Shown here: positions 15,982-23,513 of the stretch, piece by piece
Position numbering within the stretch: the first letter of the stretch is position 1
Layout: each line of letters starts with the position of its first letter
Source: CBFDCQ01 sp965603355
Lineage (GTDB): Bacteria > Hydrogenedentota > CAZGCA01 > CBFDCQ01
Reading direction: 5' to 3'
Length of the DNA stretch: 28,782 bases
Assembly (NCBI GenBank): GCA_965603355.1
Contig: CBFDCQ010000040.1
Span: forward strand, 1-28,782
Translations under genes and position numbers: made by a program
Notes under the pieces: generated by a model
The model's input: only the letters and a program-made list of their open reading frames with translations
Databases searched by the model: none
What the model was told of the DNA's origin: nothing

Positions 15982-15996
15982 GCAAGAGTCGTGCCT
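15982..15996 (-). promoter_or_regulatory. Sigma-54 promoter P1
   Basis: On the minus strand this reads AGGCACGACTCTTGC: -24 GGCACG, -12 TTGC, with exactly ten bases between the GG and GC, the fixed sigma-54 spacing. It lies 29 nt before the DIM start at 15953 and is repeated almost unchanged before the second operon (21880-21894). It should need an AAA+ activator, and one is encoded at 22041-23414. Confidence 0.85.
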
Positions 15997-16094
15997 GAAT
16001 ACGTGAAAGCCGACCTAAACTCATAACAATTTGTCTACCAAGTAGTTATAGCAGAAAGGGAGAGCTCAGTGGCAGAAGCACTAGCCCTGACACC

Positions 16095-16109
16095 AATGCA
16101 ATATGCATT
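16095..16109. promoter_or_regulatory. Activator-binding site A of P1 (predicted)
   Basis: AATGCAATATGCATT, an inverted repeat AATGC-N5-GCATT about 130 bp upstream of the P1 start region. The same 15 bp, with two changes, lies at 21992-22006 before P2. It sits in the usual position for a sigma-54 activator enhancer. Confidence 0.6.
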
Positions 16110-16127
16110 ATTAATGAGGGCGGTAAC

Positions 16128-16142
16128 GATGCAGTATGCTAA
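16128..16142. promoter_or_regulatory. Activator-binding site B of P1 (predicted)
   Basis: GATGCAGTATGCTAA, a weaker version of the same inverted repeat. Its centre is 33 bp from site A, three helical turns. The P2 module has the same spacing (22025-22039), supporting cooperative binding of an activator. Confidence 0.5.
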
Positions 16143-16154
16143 TCTAGCTGGGCT

Positions 16155-16250
16155 GCGGCAAGTCCGGTCCTAACCACCCTAACTTCCGCTGCGGCGGCCG
16201 CCAGGTGTAGGGTGTGCATCCCTTCAGTGCATCACATGTGAGACGGGCTA
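16155..16250 (-). pseudogene. Remnant of the sigma-54 activator C-terminus
   Basis: Beyond the enhancer-like sites the sequence matches the 3' end of the activator gene in pieces: CGGCAAGTCC, then CCGCTGCGG followed by CGCC, then GCATC and GAGACG, in the same order as at 22075-22195. About 45 bp is missing between blocks and no open frame remains. It marks the site where a second activator copy was lost after duplication. Confidence 0.55.
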
Positions 16251-16317
16251 TCTCAAAATGGCAATCGCACTATCCAAGTTGCACACAACCTTGTGATTTG
16301 CCTCCATAGTTCATGTC

Positions 16318-17613
16318 TCAGAAATAATACCTCGCTCTCAATTCGATCCTGTAGTCATTCAGCTTCTCTCCAAACTCGGTATCCGAATCACCCACAGGAA
16401 AGATCGTTTTGAGACGCAGCTCCCAGTTTGTAATGCCGGTGTATAACAATTCTGGTGACAGAGAGAAGCTGTTATCCCCTATGTTTAACATCCCTGTCAG
16501 TGATGCAGTTGAGTACAGGATGTCAAAAGGTTCTTTCTGACTTATGCGCAGATAAAGATAATCCCTCATCGAGTTTATCTTACCGTAGCTTCCTTTTGTC
16601 ACTCTTGACCCCTTCTTCAAAAGGGCATCATCGTCTGAAGAAAGATAAGTGTCATAAGCCTTGTCTATGAATGAGAAATAGTCCTCCATTTCGCCCTCGG
16701 AGAACCCTGTTCCGTTATGGTAGTATTCAAGAATGTAAGTCGTCTCTGATGCCGTCAGGTATCTCAACCCGGCCAGATAGCTCTCTGCATCATACTCGTC
16801 GTCAAACATGTTGCCGTCGCTATTGATAAACCTCTTTTTGTAGTCATCTATAAGCGCGAACTCCCCATGAACCTCAAAATTGGGGATAATATTCCTTGAG
16901 AAGTCGAACCCAAATCGTGTTGTCTTGCTTCCGCCTGTAAGAACAATGAAATCTATGTCCGTGTCATAGAGCAGAAAGTACAGTTTTCCCGCAAAATCCA
17001 CGTTGTTGACCTCGCCGAAATCCTCATTTACGTGCTCAAAAACAGGAATGGCAACCGGAGTGAACGAGATAGTCTTCAACGGACCGTCAAAACTCTTTAT
17101 GTAATCTACGGACGCTACTACATACCCCTCCCGGGCAAGATCAGGCTCATCGGGATCCTTGGTTCTATCAACAAAAGCTACAGGATTCCGTGCATATCCC
17201 TTGCCCCATTTTAGCGTCTTCTTTCCGATCTCAAAAATGAGAGATCGCGATGGTTCCAATGATAAATATCCCTCATATAGCTCGGTTTCCTCTGAACTCT
17301 CTACATCAGATTGTCTGAGGTCCGTATTCATTTTTAGATACAGCCCCCCAATACCCTTTTTATAGCTGGCGTCTACCTGGAAGGTGAGATTGTATTCATC
17401 CAAGGTATCGCCTTCCCCATGATCATAGAACTTGAGCTTATGTGAGGATGAATCCGTATCCAGGCCGAACAGGACGGGGCGGAGTTCCACATATCCTCCG
17501 ATATCGTAGGGTTTTATCTCGATTTCTGATAAATCAAATGAATACTCCTCCTCCTGTGCGAGAAGCACTTCAGGGAAAGAGAGCAGGAGAAGTGATGTCA
17601 GCAGCCATCTCAT
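16318..17613 (-). CDS. Outer-membrane beta-barrel protein
   Basis: A 431-residue exported protein: a signal peptide (MRWLLTSLLLLSFPEVLLAQ) followed by many amphipathic strands separated by acidic turns, ending in YYF, the terminal aromatic residue expected for BamA-inserted barrels. The ATG at 17613 directly follows the stop of the DIM-LolA gene, showing coupling. It is AT-richer than the Orp-like cluster. In comparable gene sets a barrel of this kind is the outer-membrane partner of a LolA-like protein. No specific family is recognised with confidence. Confidence 0.75.
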   Translation of the reverse strand: MRWLLTSLLLLSFPEVLLAQEEEYSFDLSEIEIKPYDIGGYVELRPVLFGLDTDSSSHKLKFYDHGEGDTLDEYNLTFQVDASYKKGIGGLYLKMNTDLRQSDVESSEETELYEGYLSLEPSRSLIFEIGKKTLKWGKGYARNPVAFVDRTKDPDEPDLAREGYVVASVDYIKSFDGPLKTISFTPVAIPVFEHVNEDFGEVNNVDFAGKLYFLLYDTDIDFIVLTGGSKTTRFGFDFSRNIIPNFEVHGEFALIDDYKKRFINSDGNMFDDEYDAESYLAGLRYLTASETTYILEYYHNGTGFSEGEMEDYFSFIDKAYDTYLSSDDDALLKKGSRVTKGSYGKINSMRDYLYLRISQKEPFDILYSTASLTGMLNIGDNSFSLSPELLYTGITNWELRLKTIFPVGDSDTEFGEKLNDYRIELRARYYF

Positions 17614-18669
17614 CTATCTCAATGATTCCAGATTAGGCATGAATGTCAAAGTGAACGCTTCATCCTCGAGTTGCCTTTTCTTAATCTTCGCAAACACCAT
17701 GACCGACTTATAACCTTTCTGGAGAGGACTATCGGTTTCAATAACGGACGGCCTTATTATTCCTCCGCCAAAATCTTTGACGTCCTTGAAATGAAGAGTC
17801 TTGATCAGCATAGAGGCCTCGGTGAGACACTCAATCTTAGTGGGCAGAAGACTGTCTTTATCGGCCCATACTCTCAGTCTGTCATATGCAACTCCTTTCG
17901 TCTTTGCTTTAAGATAGAGATGATACTCGTTGTCGGTCTCTTCAGTTCGTTCCACATTGTACTCCGTAGCATAATCGAGGCGTAATATATCCGAATTGTT
18001 GAACACGCCCCCCACAACTGACTGAAGGCTTGTTATTCGAATGGGTTTACCCACGTTGGGGATGTAGAGCCACATGTTCTCTTCGAGTCTCAGAGTGCTT
18101 CTGCCTTTTTCGCTTGCAGGCGACAGAAAGACTGCCGCGACTTTATCTTTCCCCTTCTTCACTGTAAAAAGCACGAACTCCTTTTTCCCACCATCAGGTT
18201 CGATGTTTATCAGCTTCCTGTATGCCTCGTAGGATTCGGGGTTAAGATTCTCATCCAATTTCTTCAGAAGGCGGTTACCCGGACTTAGGGTCTCTTGAAC
18301 AGCATCATTCACAACGCCCGGGAGTTCGAGGTAGCTCATAGCATTGCTCTTCATGGCGTTAATCATCTTATCGCCAAAGGCTCCTGCGATGACCGTCGTC
18401 ACGCCCTTCTCAGCAAGATAGTCTGCCACCGAAGCACCAGCACCGCTCGTTGCATCTTTGTAAGGGTTGTCAATGACTTCGATTAGCTCCCCCGCGCCAT
18501 CGAATATCAGATAGTGGGCGCTGCGGCCTGCTTTATTGCCTACAGGGGACGTGGCATTCTTGCTGTCAGATGCAACTGCAGTCTTCACCATATTGTCGTT
18601 CTGGGACGCGCGGGCCATAGCCGGCACGAGAAGCAGAGTTCCAAGAGCTAGGAGAAACATCCTCTTCAT
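17614..18669 (-). CDS. Exported DIM-LolA fusion protein
   Basis: A 351-residue secreted protein. Residues 1-21 are a Sec signal peptide. Residues about 28-125 are a DIM domain: VKTAVASDSKNATSPVGN, ELIEVIDNPYKD, GAGASVADYLAEKGVTTVIA and GDKMINAMKSN match the strand and loop order of NifX/NifB domains. Residues about 135-350 resemble the LolA-like TP0789/COG2834 lipoprotein-sorting family (ENMWLYIPNVGKPIRI, DYATEYNVERTEE, LRVWADKDSLLPTKIE). There is almost no Cys, so any cofactor would be bound by other residues. GGGAGGG precedes the ATG. It lies between the ABC permease and barrel genes. I know of no described DIM domain in the periplasm, but the literature was not searched. Confidence 0.82.
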   Translation of the reverse strand: MKRMFLLALGTLLLVPAMARASQNDNMVKTAVASDSKNATSPVGNKAGRSAHYLIFDGAGELIEVIDNPYKDATSGAGASVADYLAEKGVTTVIAGAFGDKMINAMKSNAMSYLELPGVVNDAVQETLSPGNRLLKKLDENLNPESYEAYRKLINIEPDGGKKEFVLFTVKKGKDKVAAVFLSPASEKGRSTLRLEENMWLYIPNVGKPIRITSLQSVVGGVFNNSDILRLDYATEYNVERTEETDNEYHLYLKAKTKGVAYDRLRVWADKDSLLPTKIECLTEASMLIKTLHFKDVKDFGGGIIRPSVIETDSPLQKGYKSVMVFAKIKKRQLEDEAFTLTFMPNLESLR

Positions 18670-18681
18670 GTCAAACCCTCC

Positions 18682-19920
18682 CTATACGTGCCTCAGCGCC
18701 TTGATTGGCTCCATCCTTGAAGCCTTAAATGCGGGCTGAAGGCTTGCCAGCGCTGAAATTGCAATTACTATTAGTGAAATCACAAGTATATCTGTCAGAT
18801 CGATCGTGGGCGAGAGCAGGAGCCCTTTCTGCCTCCCAAAATCAAAGGTGAGTTTGGCGATACCAAGCGAGTACACAATCGCTACACCGATGACATTACC
18901 TACCAGAGCGCCAAAAACACCTAAAGAGAATCCCTCGACCAGAAACATGGAAAGGATTTTCCCGGGTGCTGTACCTATAGCGGCAATGGTGCCGATTTCC
19001 CTTATCCTTTCGTATACCGCCATAATCATCACATTCATGATGCTGATAAGCACGATGGCGATAAGCATAAGCTTCACAAAGAGAGTCATTATGTCTATCA
19101 TCCTTGCTATATTATAGAATGGAGAGAGTTTTTCCCACGTGTGAATCTCGAATGCCGGCTGACCCTGTTTATTGAGTTGCTCTGAGAGTCTGTCGCCGAC
19201 CATGCCAAACACCTCTTGGAGCTTGGCAAAATCTTTCAGTCTTATAGCGATTTCGCTTATCTCCATTTCGTCCATCCTGAGGATTTCCCTGGCATCCTCT
19301 ATATGGACATATCCATCCCTGCCGCCGGGACCTGTAGCGCTCTCAAGTATCCCACTGACGCGGAATTGTTTCCCGTTGACCGAGCCATCCCTGTTGGTTG
19401 CAACGACAACAACCGTGTCGCCAACTTTCACCTTCATGCCCTTTGCAAGAAGCTCGGGGAGAAGAACATCTCCTTTCTTTATGGCTTTTTCTCCCTCCCG
19501 TATTCTTGCGGGAAAGAGCGGAACAGTTCTGAACTCATTTTCCGGATAAACTCCGTTGAGCCTCACATTAGTGGTTTCAACAAAGTTGCTAAACATGCCG
19601 CCAAACTTCAATCTTGCTGAATAAGTCTCTATACCAGGTGTTTCATTCAGAGCTTCTTCCACTTTCTTGACAGCCTTTGAATTCATGTTTAGCGTAAGAG
19701 GCAGACTGTCTAAGGACCTTACGTACCCTTTCTTGTGAATCTGGATATGCCCAAGAAACGAGTCCGTTATCTGGCCGACCATCATATTCTTGAAGGAACC
19801 TGACACCGAGACAAACACAACCACGAATACGACACCAATGGTAATCAATGATGCTGTGAGCAATGTCCTTCGTTTTTGTCTTACAAGGTTTCTGAGGGCA
19901 ATCTTACATAGACTGAACAT
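18682..19920 (-). CDS. LolC/E- or MacB-type ABC permease
   Basis: A 412-residue protein with an N-terminal transmembrane helix (RTLLTASLITIGVVFVVVF), a large periplasmic domain (about 45-270), and three C-terminal membrane helices of the FtsX family. This layout fits lipoprotein-releasing or MacB-like permeases. ATG 19920 is used because MFSLCKIALRNLVRQKRR is the standard opening; it overlaps the end of the ATPase gene by 17 nt. ATG 19953 is an in-frame alternative. It pairs with the LolD-like ATPase. The substrate is unknown; the following LolA-like protein points to a lipoprotein or another hydrophobic envelope cargo. Confidence 0.87.
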   Translation of the reverse strand: MFSLCKIALRNLVRQKRRTLLTASLITIGVVFVVVFVSVSGSFKNMMVGQITDSFLGHIQIHKKGYVRSLDSLPLTLNMNSKAVKKVEEALNETPGIETYSARLKFGGMFSNFVETTNVRLNGVYPENEFRTVPLFPARIREGEKAIKKGDVLLPELLAKGMKVKVGDTVVVVATNRDGSVNGKQFRVSGILESATGPGGRDGYVHIEDAREILRMDEMEISEIAIRLKDFAKLQEVFGMVGDRLSEQLNKQGQPAFEIHTWEKLSPFYNIARMIDIMTLFVKLMLIAIVLISIMNVMIMAVYERIREIGTIAAIGTAPGKILSMFLVEGFSLGVFGALVGNVIGVAIVYSLGIAKLTFDFGRQKGLLLSPTIDLTDILVISLIVIAISALASLQPAFKASRMEPIKALRHV

Positions 19921-20611
19921 TGTTGTTCTTAACCTCCCTGCCGGACAGGACACCGTCTTCTAATGTATATATAGTCTCTGCTTCTCCAACGATCTTCTGG
20001 TCATGGGTTGAAAAGACAAACGTTGTCCCGAGCTCCGTTTTCATCCTCTTCATAACATCGATGACCATATACGCGGTTTCGTGATCCAGATTGGCAGTCG
20101 GCTCATCAGCTAGAACAAGCTTTGGGTCTGCAACCAGAGCCCTTGCTATAGCCACCCGCTGTTTCTGCCCTCCAGATATCTGGTCAGGGTATTTGTTCTT
20201 CTGCTCAGCCATACCCACCGCATCAAGAAGAGCAAGAACACGTCTTCTCCTTTCACTCGACGGGGTATTCTGTACCACAAGCAGTGGATACTCAACATTC
20301 TCATATGCGGTAAGCACGGGAATAAGGTTGAAATCCTGAAATATGAAGCCAATTCTCTCGCCTCTGAAGGAAGCGGCCATACGTCTGTCAAGGTGGGAGA
20401 CGTCTGTATCTGCCACACTCAGGGTGCCCGATGTCGGCTTATCCAGGCAGCCAATAAGATTCAAGAGAGTGGTCTTTCCACTCCCGGAAGGACCGACGAA
20501 GGAGACAAAAGAAGCCGGCTCAATGTTGAAATCAAGGCCCTTTAGTGCCTCGACCCTTATCTCTCCCTGCGCGTATGTTTTGGACAGATTCTGAGCTACG
20601 ATCAAGCTCAT
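19904..20611 (-). CDS. LolD/MacB-type ABC transporter ATPase
   Basis: A 235-residue ABC ATPase with Walker A GPSGSGKTTLLN, signature ISGGQKQRVAIARAL, Walker B LVLADEPTANLD and H-loop FSTHD, all intact. The sequence group is that of LolD/MacB ATPases serving FtsX-type permeases. AAGGAG lies 7 nt before the ATG, and the gene overlaps the permease gene. The metal importer at 1812-4620 lacks an ATPase, but this protein belongs to a different ABC subfamily and is not its likely partner. Confidence 0.9.
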   Translation of the reverse strand: MSLIVAQNLSKTYAQGEIRVEALKGLDFNIEPASFVSFVGPSGSGKTTLLNLIGCLDKPTSGTLSVADTDVSHLDRRMAASFRGERIGFIFQDFNLIPVLTAYENVEYPLLVVQNTPSSERRRRVLALLDAVGMAEQKNKYPDQISGGQKQRVAIARALVADPKLVLADEPTANLDHETAYMVIDVMKRMKTELGTTFVFSTHDQKIVGEAETIYTLEDGVLSGREVKNNNVQSM

Positions 20612-20678
20612 GGACTTTCTCCTTTTTCATCAATCAAGAGCGTTTACCGGTCGCGTACCACTTGTGGGGGGAAACCTG

Positions 20679-20701
20679 GTGTGTAGCCCCCGGGTACACA
20701 C
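20679..20701 (-). other. Intercistronic hairpin
   Basis: Arms GTGTGTA and TACACAC (perfect 7 bp) enclose a C/G-rich loop between the acetyltransferase gene and the ATPase gene. No T-tract follows in the minus direction. It could reduce or stabilise transcript for the downstream Lol-like module. Confidence 0.45.
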
Positions 20702-20715
20702 TCATTCTACTCCGC

Positions 20716-21264
20716 TTATGTTGGGGTGTCAAGGGGCCTTATCAGCCCGAATTCAACTCGGCTGACACCAGGTTCGTAAGCCGATTGAGTGAATCTGTAT
20801 CCGGCATTCCTGAACATGCCGAGAGCCTTACGGTTCTCGTACTTCACCGGAGCATGGAATTTCTCGATACCACGATCCTTTGCTGCCTCGATCAGATTCC
20901 GCAGCAAGGTCGTCCCAATTCCTCTGTTCTGCCACGAGTCGGCAACCACAACCGCGAACTCAGCACCTTCCTCGTCTGGGGTAGCAACGTATCTCGCGAC
21001 TCCCACGAGAACCTCGTCGGCGTTGTCCAGAACATAGGCGACAAGAGCCATGTGATCCTCATAGTCTATCTCACAGAAGTATCTGAGCTTCTCAATGGAC
21101 ATGGATTCAATGGCAGAGAAGAACCGTAGGTAAACCGTCCCGTCAGAGAATTCCTCGAACAATCTCGCCATACGGCCAACGTCATCAGGTCTTATAGGAC
21201 GGGTGTAGACCTCTGCCCCGTCATCTAGCCAGAACTTCGACTCATATTGAGGAGGATACTCCAT
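20716..21264 (-). CDS. GNAT-family acetyltransferase
   Basis: A 182-residue GNAT-fold acetyltransferase. The acetyl-CoA loop is QNRGIGTTLLRNLI (the Q/R-x-x-G-x-G/A pattern), with the preceding strand AEFAVVVADSW and a C-terminal NRKALGMFRNAGYRF. The start at 21264 has GGAGG 8 nt upstream; three earlier in-frame start codons are weaker. Sequence style resembles the acetyltransferase domain of protein lysine acetyltransferases (Pat), but no cyclic nucleotide or ADP-forming domain is attached. Substrate unknown. It sits between the DUF5320-type and ABC genes of the second operon. Confidence 0.85.
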   Translation of the reverse strand: MEYPPQYESKFWLDDGAEVYTRPIRPDDVGRMARLFEEFSDGTVYLRFFSAIESMSIEKLRYFCEIDYEDHMALVAYVLDNADEVLVGVARYVATPDEEGAEFAVVVADSWQNRGIGTTLLRNLIEAAKDRGIEKFHAPVKYENRKALGMFRNAGYRFTQSAYEPGVSRVEFGLIRPLDTPT

Positions 21265-21400
21265 GGTCATTGCCTCCATCACGTTGGCAACTTGCCACAC
21301 CCTTTCTTGATTCCATCCAGATACGCAGCAACGCAGTTCTCTCGACTGCTACACAGCCACTGTAAGGCTGGAGTCCACTCCTCTCATTGCAATGCTGTTC

Positions 21401-21628
21401 TTACCTTCGCGTCATCGTTGCACCGCAGTTGGGGCAAAGTATCTGGTTGCACGGTCGACCTGTTGCATGAACGACCGAGTGACCACAGTTGGGGCATACG
21501 CACTGGCCGCCTGGCCCGGCAGCGTACGGACCGCCCATTCGGCCGCGCCCTGGACCGCGTCCTTGTCCCGTGCCTCGCCCTGTTCCTGGCCCTTGACCCG
21601 TTGGACCTGTTCCATCACCTCTAGGCAT
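21401..21628 (-). CDS. Gly-rich DUF5320-type protein with zinc ribbon
   Basis: A 75-residue protein, MPRGDGTGPTGQGPGTGRG then Gly/Arg-rich sequence and a C-terminal zinc ribbon (CVCPNCG, RPCNQILCPNCG). It is nearly identical in design to the product at 11882-12109, including length and ribbon spacing, and so a likely duplicate. GGAGG precedes the ATG. It follows the truncated DIM gene at once. Function unknown. Confidence 0.82.
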   Translation of the reverse strand: MPRGDGTGPTGQGPGTGRGTGQGRGPGRGRMGGPYAAGPGGQCVCPNCGHSVVHATGRPCNQILCPNCGATMTRR

Positions 21629-21630
21629 CT

Positions 21631-21852
21631 TCAGTCACCTCCTCGTGGTAAATCAGATTGCTCGTCTGCGGACCACCACAGTCTTTGCCACATCCGAATC
21701 TCCAATGACAGCGAAGAAGTAACGCGGCTGTGCCGATCGCGACGCTTCCCGCGTGACGAGTTGACGCAACACAAACCCGCATTCACCTTCAGTCGAGCCA
21801 TATCGAATACCGGCGAGAACCGCGCGTTATAAACCGGAATCGCTATCTGCAT
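21631..21852 (-). pseudogene. Truncated DIM gene, first position of the second operon
   Basis: The first 19 codons (MQIAIPVYNARFSPVFDMA) match the start of the intact DIM protein at 15570-15953, then the sequence changes to an unrelated Arg/Ser-rich frame with no DIM core. Total 73 codons against 127. It keeps the GGAGG ribosome site 9 nt before the ATG and the same distance to the sigma-54 promoter. The core has been deleted or scrambled. It may still be translated to help start the downstream gene. Confidence 0.72.
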
Positions 21853-21879
21853 GCCGCATTACCTCCACAATATGATTAG

Positions 21880-21894
21880 GCAAGAGTCGTGCCT
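21880..21894 (-). promoter_or_regulatory. Sigma-54 promoter P2
   Basis: The minus strand again reads AGGCACGACTCTTGC, identical to P1 over 15 bases, with GG-N10-GC spacing. It lies 28 nt before the truncated DIM start at 21852. It should drive the second operon through to the barrel gene at 16318, as all seven genes share strand and close spacing. Confidence 0.85.
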
Positions 21895-21991
21895 GAGTGC
21901 GCAATGGCAGTACTCGATTCATAACATTAGGTTTACTAGATAGTTATAGAAGAGGGAAGAAGCTCGGTGGGGAATCACTAGTTCTGCTACC

Positions 21992-22006
21992 AATGCAATG
22001 CGCATT
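21992..22006. promoter_or_regulatory. Activator-binding site A of P2 (predicted)
   Basis: AATGCAATGCGCATT, matching site A of P1 except at two bases; it contains the perfect palindrome CAATGCGCATTG (21996-22007). It lies about 130 bp upstream of the expected P2 transcription start. Confidence 0.6.
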
Positions 22007-22024
22007 GTTAATGAGGGTAGTAAT

Positions 22025-22039
22025 GCTGCATTATGCTAA
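22025..22039. promoter_or_regulatory. Activator-binding site B of P2 (predicted)
   Basis: GCTGCATTATGCTAA, a degenerate form of the AATGC-N5-GCATT repeat, 33 bp centre to centre from site A. It ends one base short of the activator gene stop codon. Confidence 0.5.
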
Positions 22040-22040
22040 T

Positions 22041-23414
22041 CTAACTGCGGCGTATACCCCTACCGTCCTCAGGCGGCAAGTCCAGTCCTGACCGCTTCAG
22101 CTTCCTCCACAGCGTGGTCTGGTGAATGCCGAGCTCCGCTGCGGCAGCCGCCCGGTTCCAACTGTGTCGTCTGAGGGCATCGTAGACGAGACGCGCTTCG
22201 ATTTCTTCAAGCGTCGAACCTTCAAGGGAAGGGGCGCCTTCTTCCGCGCGCGAAGCAAGGTAGTTGGGCAGGTGTTGCACCTCGATCATATTTCCTCCGC
22301 ACAGGACGAACCCGTGTTCGATTATGTTCTCAAGTTCGCGCGCGTTACCCGGGAAGTCGTGATTCATGAGTACCGCGATAACCTGGGGCGAGACGCCCGT
22401 TATATCTTTCCCTCGCAGCGCGTTGAACCGCCCGATGAAATGATCAACAAGCAGGGGAATGTCCTCCTTTCGCTCTGCCAGAGGCGGAAGTGTAATCCGC
22501 ACCACATTGATCCGGTAATACAGATCCCTGCGGAACGAACCACTGTCGACGAGCTCTTCGAGGTTCTTGTTTGTAGCTGCGAGTATTCGGACGTTTGTCT
22601 TCACGGAGTTCGTTCCCCCGAGCGGTTCGTACTCCTTCTCCTGAGTGACGCGAAGCAGCCTCGCCTGAAGCGCGGGAGAAACATCTCCAATCTCATCCAG
22701 GAATATCGTGCCCCCTTCCGCCATAGCGAATCGTCCGGGCTTGTCCTTCTTGGCATCGGTGAACGCGCCCGCCCTATACCCGAACAGCTCCGATTCAAGA
22801 AGCGTATCGGGGAGCGCGCCGCAATTCACGGTCACAAACGATTGATCTTTCCGCAGGCTCAAGTTATGAATCGCACGCGCGACAAGCTCCTTACCGGTTC
22901 CGCTATCACCTTCTATCAGGACAGTGCTATCGCTTTCCGCAATGGTGGGCAAGATATCAAATATCTCCACCATCTTTTTGTTCCGGCTAACAATGTCAGC
23001 AAAAGTATGGCGGCTTTCGATCTCTTTGCGCAGCTTTTCCACAACGCTCAAGTCGCGGAAGGTCTCGACACCGCCGATCATTCTGTCCTGTTCATCCTTG
23101 AGGATTGCCGTGGATATGCTCATGGGAACCGTTTCGCCGTCAGCGTTGACGACATATACGGTCTTGTTAATAACGGGCTTTCCAGTTTCAAGAGTGGATC
23201 TCAGGGCACATTCACCCTCGCAGATGCTCGCTCTGAAAACCTCGCAACATCTCTGGCCTACGGCCTCCTCGCGAGGAACGCCGGTGATTCGCTCGGCCGC
23301 CCGGTTAAAGGATGTTATCCGCCACTCGTCGTCCACCGTAAACACACCGTCCGATATGCTGTCAAGGATTATATCCCCAAATCGTGCAGCGTCTTTTCCT
23401 GATCTCTGTTTCAT
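22041..23414 (-). CDS. PAS/AAA+/Fis sigma-54 activator
   Basis: A 457-residue enhancer-binding protein. A PAS domain (about 10-120) carries four closely spaced Cys (C56, C57, C65 and C69 in QRCCEVFRASICEGECAL), suggesting redox or metal sensing. The AAA+ domain has Walker A GDSGTGKE at about 169, the sigma-54 contact loop as GAFTDA (216-221) instead of GAFTGA, and Walker B TIFLDE. The C-terminal Fis-type helix-turn-helix is AAAAAELGIHQTTLWRKL. There is no receiver domain, so it is not phospho-regulated. The start at 23414 is preferred; 23474 (GTG) is possible. It sits directly upstream of P2 and is the obvious activator of P1 and P2. It compares with the sigma-54 regulator of Desulfovibrio orp operons. 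Confidence 0.88.
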   Translation of the reverse strand: MKQRSGKDAARFGDIILDSISDGVFTVDDEWRITSFNRAAERITGVPREEAVGQRCCEVFRASICEGECALRSTLETGKPVINKTVYVVNADGETVPMSISTAILKDEQDRMIGGVETFRDLSVVEKLRKEIESRHTFADIVSRNKKMVEIFDILPTIAESDSTVLIEGDSGTGKELVARAIHNLSLRKDQSFVTVNCGALPDTLLESELFGYRAGAFTDAKKDKPGRFAMAEGGTIFLDEIGDVSPALQARLLRVTQEKEYEPLGGTNSVKTNVRILAATNKNLEELVDSGSFRRDLYYRINVVRITLPPLAERKEDIPLLVDHFIGRFNALRGKDITGVSPQVIAVLMNHDFPGNARELENIIEHGFVLCGGNMIEVQHLPNYLASRAEEGAPSLEGSTLEEIEARLVYDALRRHSWNRAAAAAELGIHQTTLWRKLKRSGLDLPPEDGRGIRRS

Positions 23415-23513
23415 ATTTCCACACTGACGCACATGGGACCCGTCTGTTCCGGCACAACGCACCTCAAACGGCACATCGTTTCAGCGGTCTTACTGCCCGC
23501 CGCTCACTCTTAC

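Larger units (their letters stand above)
15954..16317. other. Operon boundary region
   Basis: A 364-bp stretch without an intact gene. It contains promoter P1, two predicted activator sites and the activator remnant. From about 16250 to 16317 it lies just downstream of the barrel gene of the second operon; an imperfect stem with arms GGCAAATC and GATTGCC is present near 16260-16302 and could weakly terminate that operon, without a clear T-tract. Confidence 0.6.

Noticed and set aside
22122..23402. Long plus-strand open frame of 426 codons
   Set aside because: It is antisense to the sigma-54 activator, whose domains and motifs are unmistakable.
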